A DNA stretch of 64,000 nt. Source: JAFNAG01 sp050011535 (GTDB lineage Bacteria > Acidobacteriota > UBA6911). Location: the NCBI GenBank assembly GCA_050011535.1, contig JBEKIX010000002.1, positions 32,867 to 96,866 of the forward strand, read 5' to 3'. The notes under the pieces were generated by a model. It did not search any database, was not told the DNA's origin, and saw nothing but the letters and a program-made list of their open reading frames with translations. The position numbers and the translations under genes were made by a program. Each line of letters starts with the position of its first letter. The first letter of the stretch is position 1. Shown in pieces: positions 8,236-16,213 of this stretch.

Positions 8236-8274
8236 GTTTGCCATTCAAACAGAGTAGCTCGTGGGAGAGGGATC

Positions 8275-9153
8275 ATGGAAACAGCAAAGATAGGGATTGT
8301 CGGCGTGGTCGGATCGGGCACGATGGGAAGCGGCATCGCTCAGGTATTTGCTCAAGCCGGCTATCTAGTGCACCTGTCGGACGTTCGCCAGGATCTTCTC
8401 GAGCGCGCTCTCAAGACAATTGAGAAAAGCCTGGATCGCTTCGTGCAAAAGGGCAGCCTTACCGTGCCGGATCGTAACTCGACCTTGAGCCGGATATCAC
8501 CGGCTCCGGGATTATCGGCTTTTTCCACGTGTGGCCTGGCTGTCGAAGCAGTGAATGAGAATTTCGCGATCAAGCGGGCGGTCCTGCAGGAGCTGGATGC
8601 TATTTGCGAGCAGGATGCCATCCTGGCTACCAACACCTCGTCAATCTCCATTACCAAACTGGCTGCTGCAACCAAGAGACCGGATCGCTTCATCGGGATG
8701 CACTTCATGAATCCGGTCCCACTCATGAAACTCGTAGAGATCATTCGTGGGCTGGAGACATCCGATGCCACCTGCCGACAAATCATGGACCTCGCGGCCG
8801 CACTTGGAAAGACGCCCGTGGAAGTGCGCGATTATCCCGGTTTTATCTCGAATCGGGTCCTCCTTCCCATGATCAACGAGGCCGTGTTTGCGTTGATGGA
8901 AGGCGTTGCCTCCCGCGAAGCCATCGATACCGTGATGAAGCTGGGCATGAATCATCCCATGGGACCATTGACGCTGGCCGATTTCATCGGGCTGGACGTG
9001 TGCCTCGACATCTTGCGCGTGATGCATGAAGGCCTTGGCGACCCGAAGTACCGGCCCTGCCCGCTCCTGATCAAAATGGTGGATGCCGGCCTGCTCGGGC
9101 GTAAAACAGGCCGCGGTTTCTATGATTATCGAGAAAAGGAAGGAAAAGCCTAA
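8275..9153 (+). CDS. hbd: 3-hydroxyacyl-CoA (3-hydroxybutyryl-CoA) dehydrogenase
   Basis: A 292-residue NAD-dependent 3-hydroxyacyl-CoA dehydrogenase that interconverts 3-hydroxybutyryl-CoA and acetoacetyl-CoA. The start at 8275 is set by GGGAGAGG just upstream. N-terminal NAD fold with GSGTMGSGIAQVFAQAGY, catalytic-His motif GMHFMNPVPLMKLVEI at about 140-155, and the C-terminal dimerisation domain with GRGFYDY near the end are all present. Full length for the family. Its stop codon overlaps the recA start (TAATG), so recA translation is coupled to it. The physiological direction (beta-oxidation or butanoate/PHB metabolism) cannot be told from context. Confidence 0.92.
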   Translation: METAKIGIVGVVGSGTMGSGIAQVFAQAGYLVHLSDVRQDLLERALKTIEKSLDRFVQKGSLTVPDRNSTLSRISPAPGLSAFSTCGLAVEAVNENFAIKRAVLQELDAICEQDAILATNTSSISITKLAAATKRPDRFIGMHFMNPVPLMKLVEIIRGLETSDATCRQIMDLAAALGKTPVEVRDYPGFISNRVLLPMINEAVFALMEGVASREAIDTVMKLGMNHPMGPLTLADFIGLDVCLDILRVMHEGLGDPKYRPCPLLIKMVDAGLLGRKTGRGFYDYREKEGKA

Positions 9154-10190
9154 TGGCGGACGATCGTACCAACAAGAACAAGGCGATAGAAGTTGCTTTG
9201 ACCCAGATCGAAAAGCAGTTTGGGAAGGGTTCGATCATGCGTCTCGGCGACCGCATTGATCCTTCAGGGGTAAGGGCGATCTCGACCGGCTCGATCTCGT
9301 TCGACGCTGCCCTCGGCATCGGAGGATTCCCCAAAGGGCGCGTGGTCGAGGTTTTCGGCCCGGAATCGAGCGGCAAAACCACCGTGGCGCTCCATGCAAT
9401 CGCGCAGGCGCAGAAGCTGGGCGGTGCAGCGGCCTTCATCGACGCAGAGCATGCCATGGATGCAAAGTATGCGAAGATGCTGGGCGTCAACACCGACGAA
9501 CTGCTGGTCTCGCAGCCCGACAGCGGTGAACAGGCTTTAGAGATCGCGGAAGTCCTCGTTCGCAGCGGCGCGATCGACATCCTTGTGGTCGATTCGGTGG
9601 CGGCGCTCGTCCCGAAAGCCGAGCTCGAAGGTGAGATGGGAGACTCGCTGCCGGGGCTGCAGGCGAGGCTGATGTCGCAGGCACTGCGAAAACTGACCGC
9701 CATCGTTTCCAAATCAGACACCTGCCTGATCTTCATCAATCAGATGCGAGAAAAGATCGGCGTGATGTTTGGCAATCCGGAAACCACGTCAGGCGGTCGT
9801 GCTCTGAAGTTCTACTCTTCGATTCGAGTCGATATCCGGCGTATTGGTTCCATCAAAGAGGGGGACCAGGTGGTCGGAAACCGCACCCGCGCCAAAGTTG
9901 TCAAGAACAAGCTGGCGCCGCCGTTTCGCGAGGCCGAATTTGACCTTTTGTATAACCAGGGAATCTCGTATGAAGGGGACTTGGTCGATCTCGCCGTCGA
10001 TCGGAAACTCATCGACAAGAGCGGCTCCTGGTTTTCCTACAAGAATGAACGCCTCGGCCAGGGCAGGGAAGCTGCAAAACAGTTCGTCCGTGAACACCAT
10101 GACATCGCGATTGAACTGGACGGCCTGCTGCGCCAGCTCCTCGGCCTGGTAAAGCCGGAGCCAGCCGCCGCCAGCGGCAAGACCAAATAG
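9153..10190 (+). CDS. recA: Recombinase RecA
   Basis: A 345-residue RecA, the strand-exchange recombinase and SOS co-protease. Walker A GPESSGKTT at about 66-74, IDILVVDSVAALVPKAE as Walker B region, the LMSQALRKLTAIVSKS segment and the loop GGRALKFYSS are all intact. The start ATG overlaps the stop of the preceding dehydrogenase, with AAGGAAGG just before it. No separate promoter or LexA-type site could be recognised immediately upstream because the space is coding. The RNase P RNA follows within about 65 bases. Confidence 0.98.
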   Translation: MADDRTNKNKAIEVALTQIEKQFGKGSIMRLGDRIDPSGVRAISTGSISFDAALGIGGFPKGRVVEVFGPESSGKTTVALHAIAQAQKLGGAAAFIDAEHAMDAKYAKMLGVNTDELLVSQPDSGEQALEIAEVLVRSGAIDILVVDSVAALVPKAELEGEMGDSLPGLQARLMSQALRKLTAIVSKSDTCLIFINQMREKIGVMFGNPETTSGGRALKFYSSIRVDIRRIGSIKEGDQVVGNRTRAKVVKNKLAPPFREAEFDLLYNQGISYEGDLVDLAVDRKLIDKSGSWFSYKNERLGQGREAAKQFVREHHDIAIELDGLLRQLLGLVKPEPAAASGKTK

Positions 10191-10224
10191 ATGGAAGGGC
10201 GCCGAGGATGTCCCCTCGTGCAAT

Positions 10225-10251
10225 TTGTCACTGTTTGCCGTAAGATATAGA
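10225..10251 (+). promoter_or_regulatory. Weak candidate promoter for the RNase P RNA
   Basis: TTGTCA (10225-10230) and TATAGA (10246-10251), with a 15-base spacer, precede the predicted RNA 5' end by a few bases. Spacing is short, so this is tentative. Confidence 0.3.
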
Positions 10252-10254
10252 TCG

Positions 10255-10627
10255 TTGGAGACGGCCAGGCAATCGCGATCCTGATTTCAGGATCGAGGAA
10301 AGTCCGAACTCCACAGGGCAGTGCGCCTCGTAACGCGAGGGAGGGGCGACCCTACGGAAAGTGCCACAGAAAACATACCGCCTTCGTTTTTGAGGGTAAG
10401 GGTGAAAAGGTGCGGTAAGAGCGCACCGCGTCATTGGTAACAATGATGGCAGGGTAAACCCCGCACGGAGCAAGGTCAAATAGAAAAGCGATCCCGCAAG
10501 GGATGAAGGATGGCCCGTCCGGTGCTTTTGGGTGGACCGCTTGATCTCTGGAGCGATCCAGAGACCAGATGAATGATTGCCGTCCCGGCAAAACCGGGAA
10601 ACAAAATTCGGCTTATGGCCGTCTCCA
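10255..10627 (+). ncRNA. rnpB: RNase P RNA (bacterial class A type)
   Basis: The catalytic RNA that removes tRNA 5' leaders. Ends are set by helix P1: TGGAGACGGCC (10256-10266) pairs perfectly with GGCCGTCTCCA (10616-10626). Inside are the universally conserved core pieces: GAGGAAAGTCCGAACTCC at about 10294-10311, the ACAGAAA element at about 10367, GGTAAGAGCGCACCG at about 10412-10426, and AAACCCCGC near 10456. Length of about 370 bases is normal. No protein-coding frame in this region is credible. A CTCTCC/GGAGAG hairpin near 10645 may help end transcription, but no T-run is present. Confidence 0.96.
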
Positions 10628-10702
10628 GTCCTCCAGGACTCATCTTCTCTCCAGCATTTGGGAGAGCTGGTCGTGCAGAGACCATAAAGCGTTTGATTAA
10701 AC

Positions 10703-11644
10703 TTAAAAACGTCGATATTGCTCAAGTAATTGATTAAGTAGCTCGTAGCAGTGATCCGCAGCAGAGCGATACCTAGCGTTGTTTTCCATCAAGCGAGCCT
10801 TCATCAGGCTTCCCGTGACCTTTCCCAGACTGATCTTGGCCTCAAACTTGACAGGAATCTTGCGGTTGTCTGCCGATAACCAGATGCGAAACTGGCCACC
10901 ATTCTTGAACAGACCGCCAAAGACGGCAACCGTACTCACCTGCCAAGCCTTGTAGTTACCTGCGGGAGTATGGACCTGCTCGCTCTTTTCCACACGTATC
11001 TCGACTTCCTTGACGCGCTCATTAAAAGCGACCAACACCTGGCGCGACGAATTGACGGCAAGATCCGTTTGTCGCAAGGCATACAAGGCTGAGAAAAGGT
11101 CCTTCACATCTGGGGGTATTTCGTCGTAGTCCTTGTCTCGAAGTACTCTTGGAATCGGGCCCGATACATCGACTTCCCTTATATGGACCTGACGGGTGTC
11201 GGGCAGGTATAAAACGTCGATGTCGCGCATGCGCTTTCCCTCGCGCTCCATTTCGGACACGCGATAGGTGCAGAAGGTCTCGGGATCAGTCGTAAATTCA
11301 TAGGAATCATCTATGTTCTTGCCGGTGAACCTTGCGAGTGCGCCGCTGGAGCGTGCAGTAAAGATAATCTTGAGTGCTTTTTTGTCCTTGTATTGCGTCT
11401 CGCCGGCCAGAGTGAGAGTCGCTTCGCCTGCCTCCATTGCAGGCAGGAAGAAGAGCCACAAAGGTGGAGTCCATTCGACGTGATACACCAAGCGCTCGCC
11501 GGAGGCAAATGGCGCCGGCACCGTGTCCCTTGGGGTGAACTGGGACCATGCAGCCTGAATCATTGCCGCAGCAAGGATCAGAACTCCTGCCAGGCGCGCA
11601 TGCGGGAAGCTTGCCCGGGTTTTGTGCTCTCGCGAATACGGCAT
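10703..11644 (-). CDS. DUF3108-domain secreted protein
   Basis: A 313-residue protein with a probable N-terminal signal segment (RLAGVLILAAAMIQAAWS). After it begins a domain recognisable as DUF3108: FASGERLVYHVEWTPPLWLFF, the YEFTTDPETFCTYRVSEMER strand pair, and the end GGQFRIWLSADNRKIPVKFE. It is predicted to be periplasmic or outer-membrane facing with a beta-rich fold; its activity is unknown. The ATG at 11644 lies two bases after the stop of the heptosyltransferase gene, so it is the last gene of the LPS-core operon. That position suggests an envelope role, which is inference only. Confidence 0.8.
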   Translation of the reverse strand: MPYSREHKTRASFPHARLAGVLILAAAMIQAAWSQFTPRDTVPAPFASGERLVYHVEWTPPLWLFFLPAMEAGEATLTLAGETQYKDKKALKIIFTARSSGALARFTGKNIDDSYEFTTDPETFCTYRVSEMEREGKRMRDIDVLYLPDTRQVHIREVDVSGPIPRVLRDKDYDEIPPDVKDLFSALYALRQTDLAVNSSRQVLVAFNERVKEVEIRVEKSEQVHTPAGNYKAWQVSTVAVFGGLFKNGGQFRIWLSADNRKIPVKFEAKISLGKVTGSLMKARLMENNARYRSAADHCYELLNQLLEQYRRF

Positions 11645-11646
11645 CT

Positions 11647-12690
11647 TCACATCGTTCGCTCCAAGCGCCGGACGACGGCGCCGAACACTTCTTCGACAGA
11701 GATATCCATGCATTCGTTGGCCGTAGGACACGTTCTTCCATTGCAGAAGCTGCAAGGCAAATGGCGGACGACGACCTCGTCGTTTGTGTTCCAGGGGCCA
11801 TTTCTGACGGGACAAGTGGGGCCCAGAATACCTACCACAGGAGTGCCTACGGCGCAGGCCAGGTGCAGCGGGCCCGTGTCGCCCGCTACCAGAAGGCGTG
11901 CGCGCTTAAAGAGCGGAATCAGTTGAAGAAAGGGAACCTGATAATGAGCGGGGCGCATAGACGTGCAGTTCTCCGCAATCTGCTTGTATAGCGTTTCCTC
12001 TCCCGGTCCGGTAGTGACGATGACCCCGTGACCCAGCTCTTTTTCAATTCTTGCCGCCAGGAGACCGTAGTTGGCCGGTTTCCAGAGTTTTGTGGGCCAA
12101 CCTCCTCCTGGGTTGATGACAATGAAATCGGAAAGTTGCTCTTCTAGGAGGTGTCTCTCGATTTCCTGCGTATCCTTCTCGCTGGCGCGCAGATTCGCCC
12201 GCAGTTCACCCGGCCTGGCACCGGCTTTCTCGGCAAGAAAAAGATTCAGTCGGGCGACATGGTAGGCAGACGCCGGCTGGTTGAGGGTTGTGTGATAAAA
12301 CCAGTGAGCGGGGCGCTCGCGGACGAGTTCCTTTGAGAAACCGAAACGTTCCCGCGCGCCGGAGAGGAGTGCCAACAACGCTGTTTTTAGCAATCCCTGA
12401 AAGTCGATGACAAGATCATAGCGGCGGGCGCGCGCGGTGGCGATCGGCGCCCAGAGCCGTCGCCACTCCGGTCCGCTGCTCGGGTGCGTCCGCAGGGAAC
12501 GAGTGTCGATCGGCAGTGTCTCGCCGATGCCTTCGACAGCTCCAAGCAGATATGCCAGGCGCCGTTCGACCATCCAGTCGATTCGTGATTGGGGAAACGT
12601 GCTGCGCAAGCTCTCGAAGGCGGGAAGAGCATGAATAATATCGCCAAGCGAGCTCAAGCGGATGATCAAGATACTCTGCCGGTATGCCAT
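11647..12690 (-). CDS. waaC: ADP-heptose:LPS heptosyltransferase (glycosyltransferase family 9)
   Basis: A 347-residue GT9 enzyme that should add L-glycero-D-manno-heptose to the Kdo/lipid A core. N-terminal ILIIRLSSLGDIIHALPA is the family signature. The C-terminal nucleotide-sugar site is VAGDTGPLHLACAVGTPVVG (about 273-292), followed by a Cys-bearing NGRTCPTANECM stretch. Its start overlaps the last base of the adenylyltransferase gene. Two GT9 genes occur in this operon; calling this one heptosyltransferase I (WaaC) is based on the SSLGDIIHALPA form and should be read as provisional. Confidence 0.88.
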   Translation of the reverse strand: MAYRQSILIIRLSSLGDIIHALPAFESLRSTFPQSRIDWMVERRLAYLLGAVEGIGETLPIDTRSLRTHPSSGPEWRRLWAPIATARARRYDLVIDFQGLLKTALLALLSGARERFGFSKELVRERPAHWFYHTTLNQPASAYHVARLNLFLAEKAGARPGELRANLRASEKDTQEIERHLLEEQLSDFIVINPGGGWPTKLWKPANYGLLAARIEKELGHGVIVTTGPGEETLYKQIAENCTSMRPAHYQVPFLQLIPLFKRARLLVAGDTGPLHLACAVGTPVVGILGPTCPVRNGPWNTNDEVVVRHLPCSFCNGRTCPTANECMDISVEEVFGAVVRRLERTM

Positions 12691-13202
12691 CAGCGCATCT
12701 TCGCCAGGATTGTTTGGATCAGATCGCGTGAAGAGTGTGATTTGGCGTCGCCGACGATGGCCACGCTGCCTCCATAGGATCGGGCCACATCGCGCTCCGG
12801 AACGGTATCGCTCGTGTAATCGGTTCCCTTGGAATGGAAATCGGGCCTCAGCACTTGCAGGAGATTCGCAACCGTCTCTTCCTCAAAGATGGTCACAAAA
12901 TCGACGCACTCCAGGGATGCGATGATCTCGGCACGATCTTCCTGCGGTTGAAGAGGCCGACCGGGTCCTTTGAGCGCTCGTACTGAGGCGTTGCTGTTGA
13001 TTCCTACAAGCAGGATGTCGCCGAGGGACTTTGCAGCCTGCAGGTACCGTATGTGCCCAACATGGATGAGGTCGAAGCAGCCATTGCTGAAAACAACAGT
13101 GCGCCCGCTGGACTGAGCATCTGCGCGAAGTCGTTGCATCTCTGCGATACCCTTGATCTTTGTCTTGGGGTCGATCATGATTGCCGAAAAGCGCTGCCTC
13201 AT
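12690..13202 (-). CDS. hldE2: D-glycero-beta-D-manno-heptose 1-phosphate adenylyltransferase
   Basis: A 170-residue nucleotidyltransferase that makes ADP-D-glycero-D-manno-heptose. Motif FSNGCFDLIHVGHIRYLQAA carries the HxGH-type catalytic signature, and GTDYTSDTVPER is the RfaE2 substrate segment. It corresponds to the C-terminal half of fused E. coli HldE; here it is a separate gene whose ATG overlaps the kinase stop (ATGA). A second ATG at 13178 (MIDPKTK) is a possible start, but the overlap favours 13202. ISSKSHSS-like SSRDLI near the C-terminus is also family-typical. Confidence 0.92.
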   Translation of the reverse strand: MRQRFSAIMIDPKTKIKGIAEMQRLRADAQSSGRTVVFSNGCFDLIHVGHIRYLQAAKSLGDILLVGINSNASVRALKGPGRPLQPQEDRAEIIASLECVDFVTIFEEETVANLLQVLRPDFHSKGTDYTSDTVPERDVARSYGGSVAIVGDAKSHSSRDLIQTILAKMR

Positions 13203-14212
13203 CGAGACAGGTCTTGTTGAACCGCAGAATACAACTCCTCGCGGCTGACTGTGGCAGTGCCTCGCTTCATGACTACGATCCCACCAGCATAGTTGGCAAG
13301 CCGGGCAGCATCCTCCGGAGATCCGCCCGAGGCAAGTGCCAGTGTATAAGCCGCGATTACCGTATCACCCGCGCCGGTTACATCCGCCACTTCATCGGTG
13401 CCGTAGATTGGGATGTGGACGGGCGGCTTGCCCGGCTCCAAAAGCGTCATGCCAAAACGGCCCTGCGTAACAAGCAACGAACTCAGATGTTGTTTTTTCA
13501 ATACCTGCCGTCCGATTTGATGCAGCAGACGCTGGTCTCCTCCAAGGGCTTTCCCGATGGCTGCTTCCAGTTCCGTAATGTTGGGTGTCATGGAAGTAAT
13601 GTCGCGAAACTCCCCCATGCGAAAGCGCGAATCGACGATCATCGGGAGCCCGGCGGGGACCCCGGCCGCTCGGATTTCGCGCACCAGCGACGGGTCAGCG
13701 GCGCCGTACCCGTAGTCGCTGATGATGATGCCATCGAGCTTGCGCAACAAGGGCCGAACTCTCCGCCACGGAACCCTGGGTCCTCCATCCAGCCTGGCCT
13801 CTCTATCGACCCGGACGATCTGTTGAGGGGACGAATGGTGCGCTCCTGCGAGAATTCTGGTCTTGATCGGGGTCGAATAGGATCTTAGCTTGACGACGTG
13901 CCGCACGTCGGCGCCCTTGTTACCCAGCACCGTCAGCAACCCGGCGCCGCTATCATCGCAACCCACGATCCCAAATACCCGCACGCGGCAGCCGAGGTCC
14001 AAAAGATTATTCGCGGCATTCGCAGCTCCGCCTGGCACGCATACGAGGTCCCTGTACTGCAGCACCAGGACGGGCGCCTCGCGCGACACACGCTCGATCT
14101 GCCCATAAAGAAACTGATCGGCAATCAGATCACCGAAGACGGCGACGGTGCGGGTCGCGAAGGTATCCACGATGCGCAGAAGCCGATCGCGTGTCAGCAA
14201 GGAGTTCACCAT
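13199..14212 (-). CDS. hldE1: D-glycero-beta-D-manno-heptose-7-phosphate kinase (PfkB family)
   Basis: A 337-residue ribokinase/PfkB-fold enzyme equal to the N-terminal half of HldE. It phosphorylates D-glycero-D-manno-heptose 7-phosphate at C1. Visible: the N-terminal VAVFGDLIADQFLYG, the glycine-rich GGAANAANNLLDLG segment, DYGYGAADPSLVREI, and the PfkB catalytic motif DVTGAGDTVIAAYTLALA with the catalytic Asp. It lies 29 bases after gmhB and overlaps hldE2. Together with gmhB it covers three of the four ADP-heptose steps; the isomerase gmhA and epimerase are not in the window. Confidence 0.92.
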   Translation of the reverse strand: MVNSLLTRDRLLRIVDTFATRTVAVFGDLIADQFLYGQIERVSREAPVLVLQYRDLVCVPGGAANAANNLLDLGCRVRVFGIVGCDDSGAGLLTVLGNKGADVRHVVKLRSYSTPIKTRILAGAHHSSPQQIVRVDREARLDGGPRVPWRRVRPLLRKLDGIIISDYGYGAADPSLVREIRAAGVPAGLPMIVDSRFRMGEFRDITSMTPNITELEAAIGKALGGDQRLLHQIGRQVLKKQHLSSLLVTQGRFGMTLLEPGKPPVHIPIYGTDEVADVTGAGDTVIAAYTLALASGGSPEDAARLANYAGGIVVMKRGTATVSREELYSAVQQDLSR

Positions 14213-14241
14213 GTTTTTATCCAGACGCCCCCGGATAGCGG

Positions 14242-14841
14242 TTAACGCCCCTCATTATGCTCAGCAGAACCAAGGGTGATTCTGAGCACCCAGTCGACTG
14301 CCTCGAGAAGATTTGCAGCCACACAGTCGGGCTTCCTGGGCCACGAGTCCTTGTGGTACAGATATTCGCCTCGGCCGTACCCGGTCATAACCAATCCTCC
14401 CCGTGCACCCATCGCAAAACCCATCGACAAGTCCTGATATCGGTCGCCGATCACGAAACTTGAACCCAGATCGATATCGAATTCCCGGGCGGCGCGCTGA
14501 AGCATGCCAGGGGACGGCTTGCGGCAGACACAGGTCTTGCGATAGGCTTCGACTCTGCCGTCCGGAAGGTGGGGGCAGTAATAAATGCCGTCGAGACTGG
14601 CCCCACCGCGTGCCAGTTCCGCTTGCAGCCTACAATGTGTTTCCTGGACGAGAGCCTCTGGAAAGTACCCTCTGGCCACGCCGCTCTGATTGGTGACCAG
14701 AATCGCCAGAATGCCGGCATGATTGAGCCTGAGAACGGAGTCGGCAGTCCAGGGAAAGACGTGAAACCGGTCGATGTGGTTGATGTAACCGACCTCTTCG
14801 TTCATTGTACCGTCCCGGTCCAGGAAAACCGCAGGCCTCAT
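14242..14841 (-). CDS. gmhB: D-glycero-beta-D-manno-heptose 1,7-bisphosphate 7-phosphatase
   Basis: A 199-residue HAD-superfamily phosphatase. Motif I is FLDRDGTMNEE with the nucleophile/acid pair DxD; motif II LVTNQSGVARGYF and the C-terminal GDRYQDLSMGFAMGA are intact. The zinc loop CPHLPDG...CVCRKPSPGML is typical of GmhB. Start at 14841 is chosen because GAGGG lies six bases upstream; an ATG 30 bases earlier lacks a ribosome site. It removes the 7-phosphate between the kinase and adenylyltransferase steps encoded next to it. Confidence 0.92.
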   Translation of the reverse strand: MRPAVFLDRDGTMNEEVGYINHIDRFHVFPWTADSVLRLNHAGILAILVTNQSGVARGYFPEALVQETHCRLQAELARGGASLDGIYYCPHLPDGRVEAYRKTCVCRKPSPGMLQRAAREFDIDLGSSFVIGDRYQDLSMGFAMGARGGLVMTGYGRGEYLYHKDSWPRKPDCVAANLLEAVDWVLRITLGSAEHNEGR

Positions 14842-14963
14842 TTTGACCCTCGAAATTAGAGACTCTAGCAAAGCGTCTATAGGCTCTCAATGAAAAAGAA
14901 CTCGATCGAGGCGTCTGTTTTTGGTCTAACCGTTGTCGCGTCCTTTAAAAAATGTTCGGCAAT

Positions 14964-15002
14964 TCACAATCCGCCAATTTTGTGATGTATGTCACAGCTG
15001 TG
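14964..15002. promoter_or_regulatory. CRP/FNR-family-like palindrome cluster upstream of gmhB
   Basis: TGTGA-TGTATG-TCACA (14981-14996) matches the TGTGA-N6-TCACA operator of CRP exactly. It overlaps the perfect 10-base palindrome CACAGCTGTG (14993-15002), and TCACAA/TTGTGA (14964-14969/14980-14985) form a third inverted pair. It lies in the 274-base non-coding gap between waaF and gmhB (both minus strand), about 140 bases before gmhB. No clear promoter hexamers were found in the gap. Confidence 0.45.
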
Positions 15003-15115
15003 CCGAGAACCTTGAGTTACCTTGGCACATCAGGAGAACATCGCGGGCCGGGATTGCAAGAGCAGGGATGTCCGGGGGGATGCTTCCGACTCGAGCTGTG
15101 CCGGCCGCGATGGTT

Positions 15116-16213
15116 TCAAACCGACGCGTCAGAATGAAATGCGGCGAGCGACATCCGGGCGCGCGCGGCGGCTACAACCTCCTGGACCGAGATCCCCAAC
15201 ATACATCGAAAATCTATCGGGCACTCCCTTAGGAAGCAGGGGTTGCAATCCACCTGACACTTGATCACCTGGGCGGATGCACTGAGCGGACCTGTGGCGA
15301 TTTCGCTGGTCGATCCAAAGATCGCAAGCTGAGGAACCCCGAGAGCGGCGGCCAGGTGCATCGGACCGGAGTCATTGGTGATGAAAAGCCGGCATTCCTT
15401 TATGAGGCCCATGAGTTGACCGAGTGTGGTCATGCCCGCCAATACGACGGCGGGTGAAGCCATGGCATCAGCGACCTGCTGGGCGATCGGCAGCTCCTTG
15501 GTCGCTCCGAAAATTACGATGCAGGCTCCGAATTCAGTTGCCACGGCATCCGCCACGCTTGCAAACCGTTGCGCCGGCCATCGTTTGGCGCCGCCATAGC
15601 TGGCGCCGGGATTGATGCCTACGATGGGAGCATCGCCTGCGACGCCGCGTGCACGCAATAGTTCGCGCGCGGCACTCGCATCCGACTCGCAGACGCCGAG
15701 GCGGATCGAATCCAGGTGATAGTTTTTCTGTTTCCAGGGATGTTCGTCAAGCAATCCCGCGCCTGACAGTATTCCGAGGTAGTAGTATGCCTGGTGCGAC
15801 CGATGCACGGTCGGATCGATGGGAATGGCGTGCGTGAGCAGCAAGCTTCTGGCATCGCGGGCATACCCCAGACGAATGGGAATGCGTGCCAAAAACGCAA
15901 TCGATGCGGCTTCGAAGGCGTTCTGTAACAAAACCGCCATGTCGAATTTCCTGGATTTCAGCTCACGCACCAGGCGGCGCATTCCGCTCAGACCGTGATG
16001 GTTGCCTGCCTTGTCGTACACCAGGATCTCGTCGACAAAATCCGTCGCTGCGTAGACGTCTTTCACCCATGGACGTACGAGGAGGACGATGTGCGCGTTT
16101 GCGAACTTGCGCCGCAACTCCCTGAGAGCCGGCACAGACATCACGGCATCGCCGACCCAATTGGTTCCCCGCACGAGCAGAGTCTTGATACGATCCGGGT
16201 AAATCGCCTTCAC
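15116..16213 (-). CDS. waaF: ADP-heptose:LPS heptosyltransferase II type (GT9)
   Basis: A 365-residue GT9 glycosyltransferase expected to add the second heptose to the LPS inner core. N-terminal LLVRGTNWVGDAVMSVPALR is the WaaF-type form of the signature. The conserved IVGINPGASYGGAKRWP and the C-terminal NDSGPMHLAAALGVPQLAIFGSTSE donor site are intact. A GTG at 16213 overlaps the lpxK stop (GTGA) and is taken as start; TTG at 16216 is the alternative. Cys-rich CQVDCNPCFLRECPIDFRCM near the C-terminus is common in WaaF. Confidence 0.9.
   Translation of the reverse strand: MKAIYPDRIKTLLVRGTNWVGDAVMSVPALRELRRKFANAHIVLLVRPWVKDVYAATDFVDEILVYDKAGNHHGLSGMRRLVRELKSRKFDMAVLLQNAFEAASIAFLARIPIRLGYARDARSLLLTHAIPIDPTVHRSHQAYYYLGILSGAGLLDEHPWKQKNYHLDSIRLGVCESDASAARELLRARGVAGDAPIVGINPGASYGGAKRWPAQRFASVADAVATEFGACIVIFGATKELPIAQQVADAMASPAVVLAGMTTLGQLMGLIKECRLFITNDSGPMHLAAALGVPQLAIFGSTSEIATGPLSASAQVIKCQVDCNPCFLRECPIDFRCMLGISVQEVVAAARARMSLAAFHSDASV

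Noticed and set aside
10228..10725. Minus-strand frames over the RNase P RNA
   Set aside because: The region is explained by the conserved RNA secondary structure and core motifs.
14933..15232. Short plus-strand frames in the waaF-gmhB gap
   Set aside because: They run into waaF antisense and show no homology; the gap is better explained as regulatory DNA.
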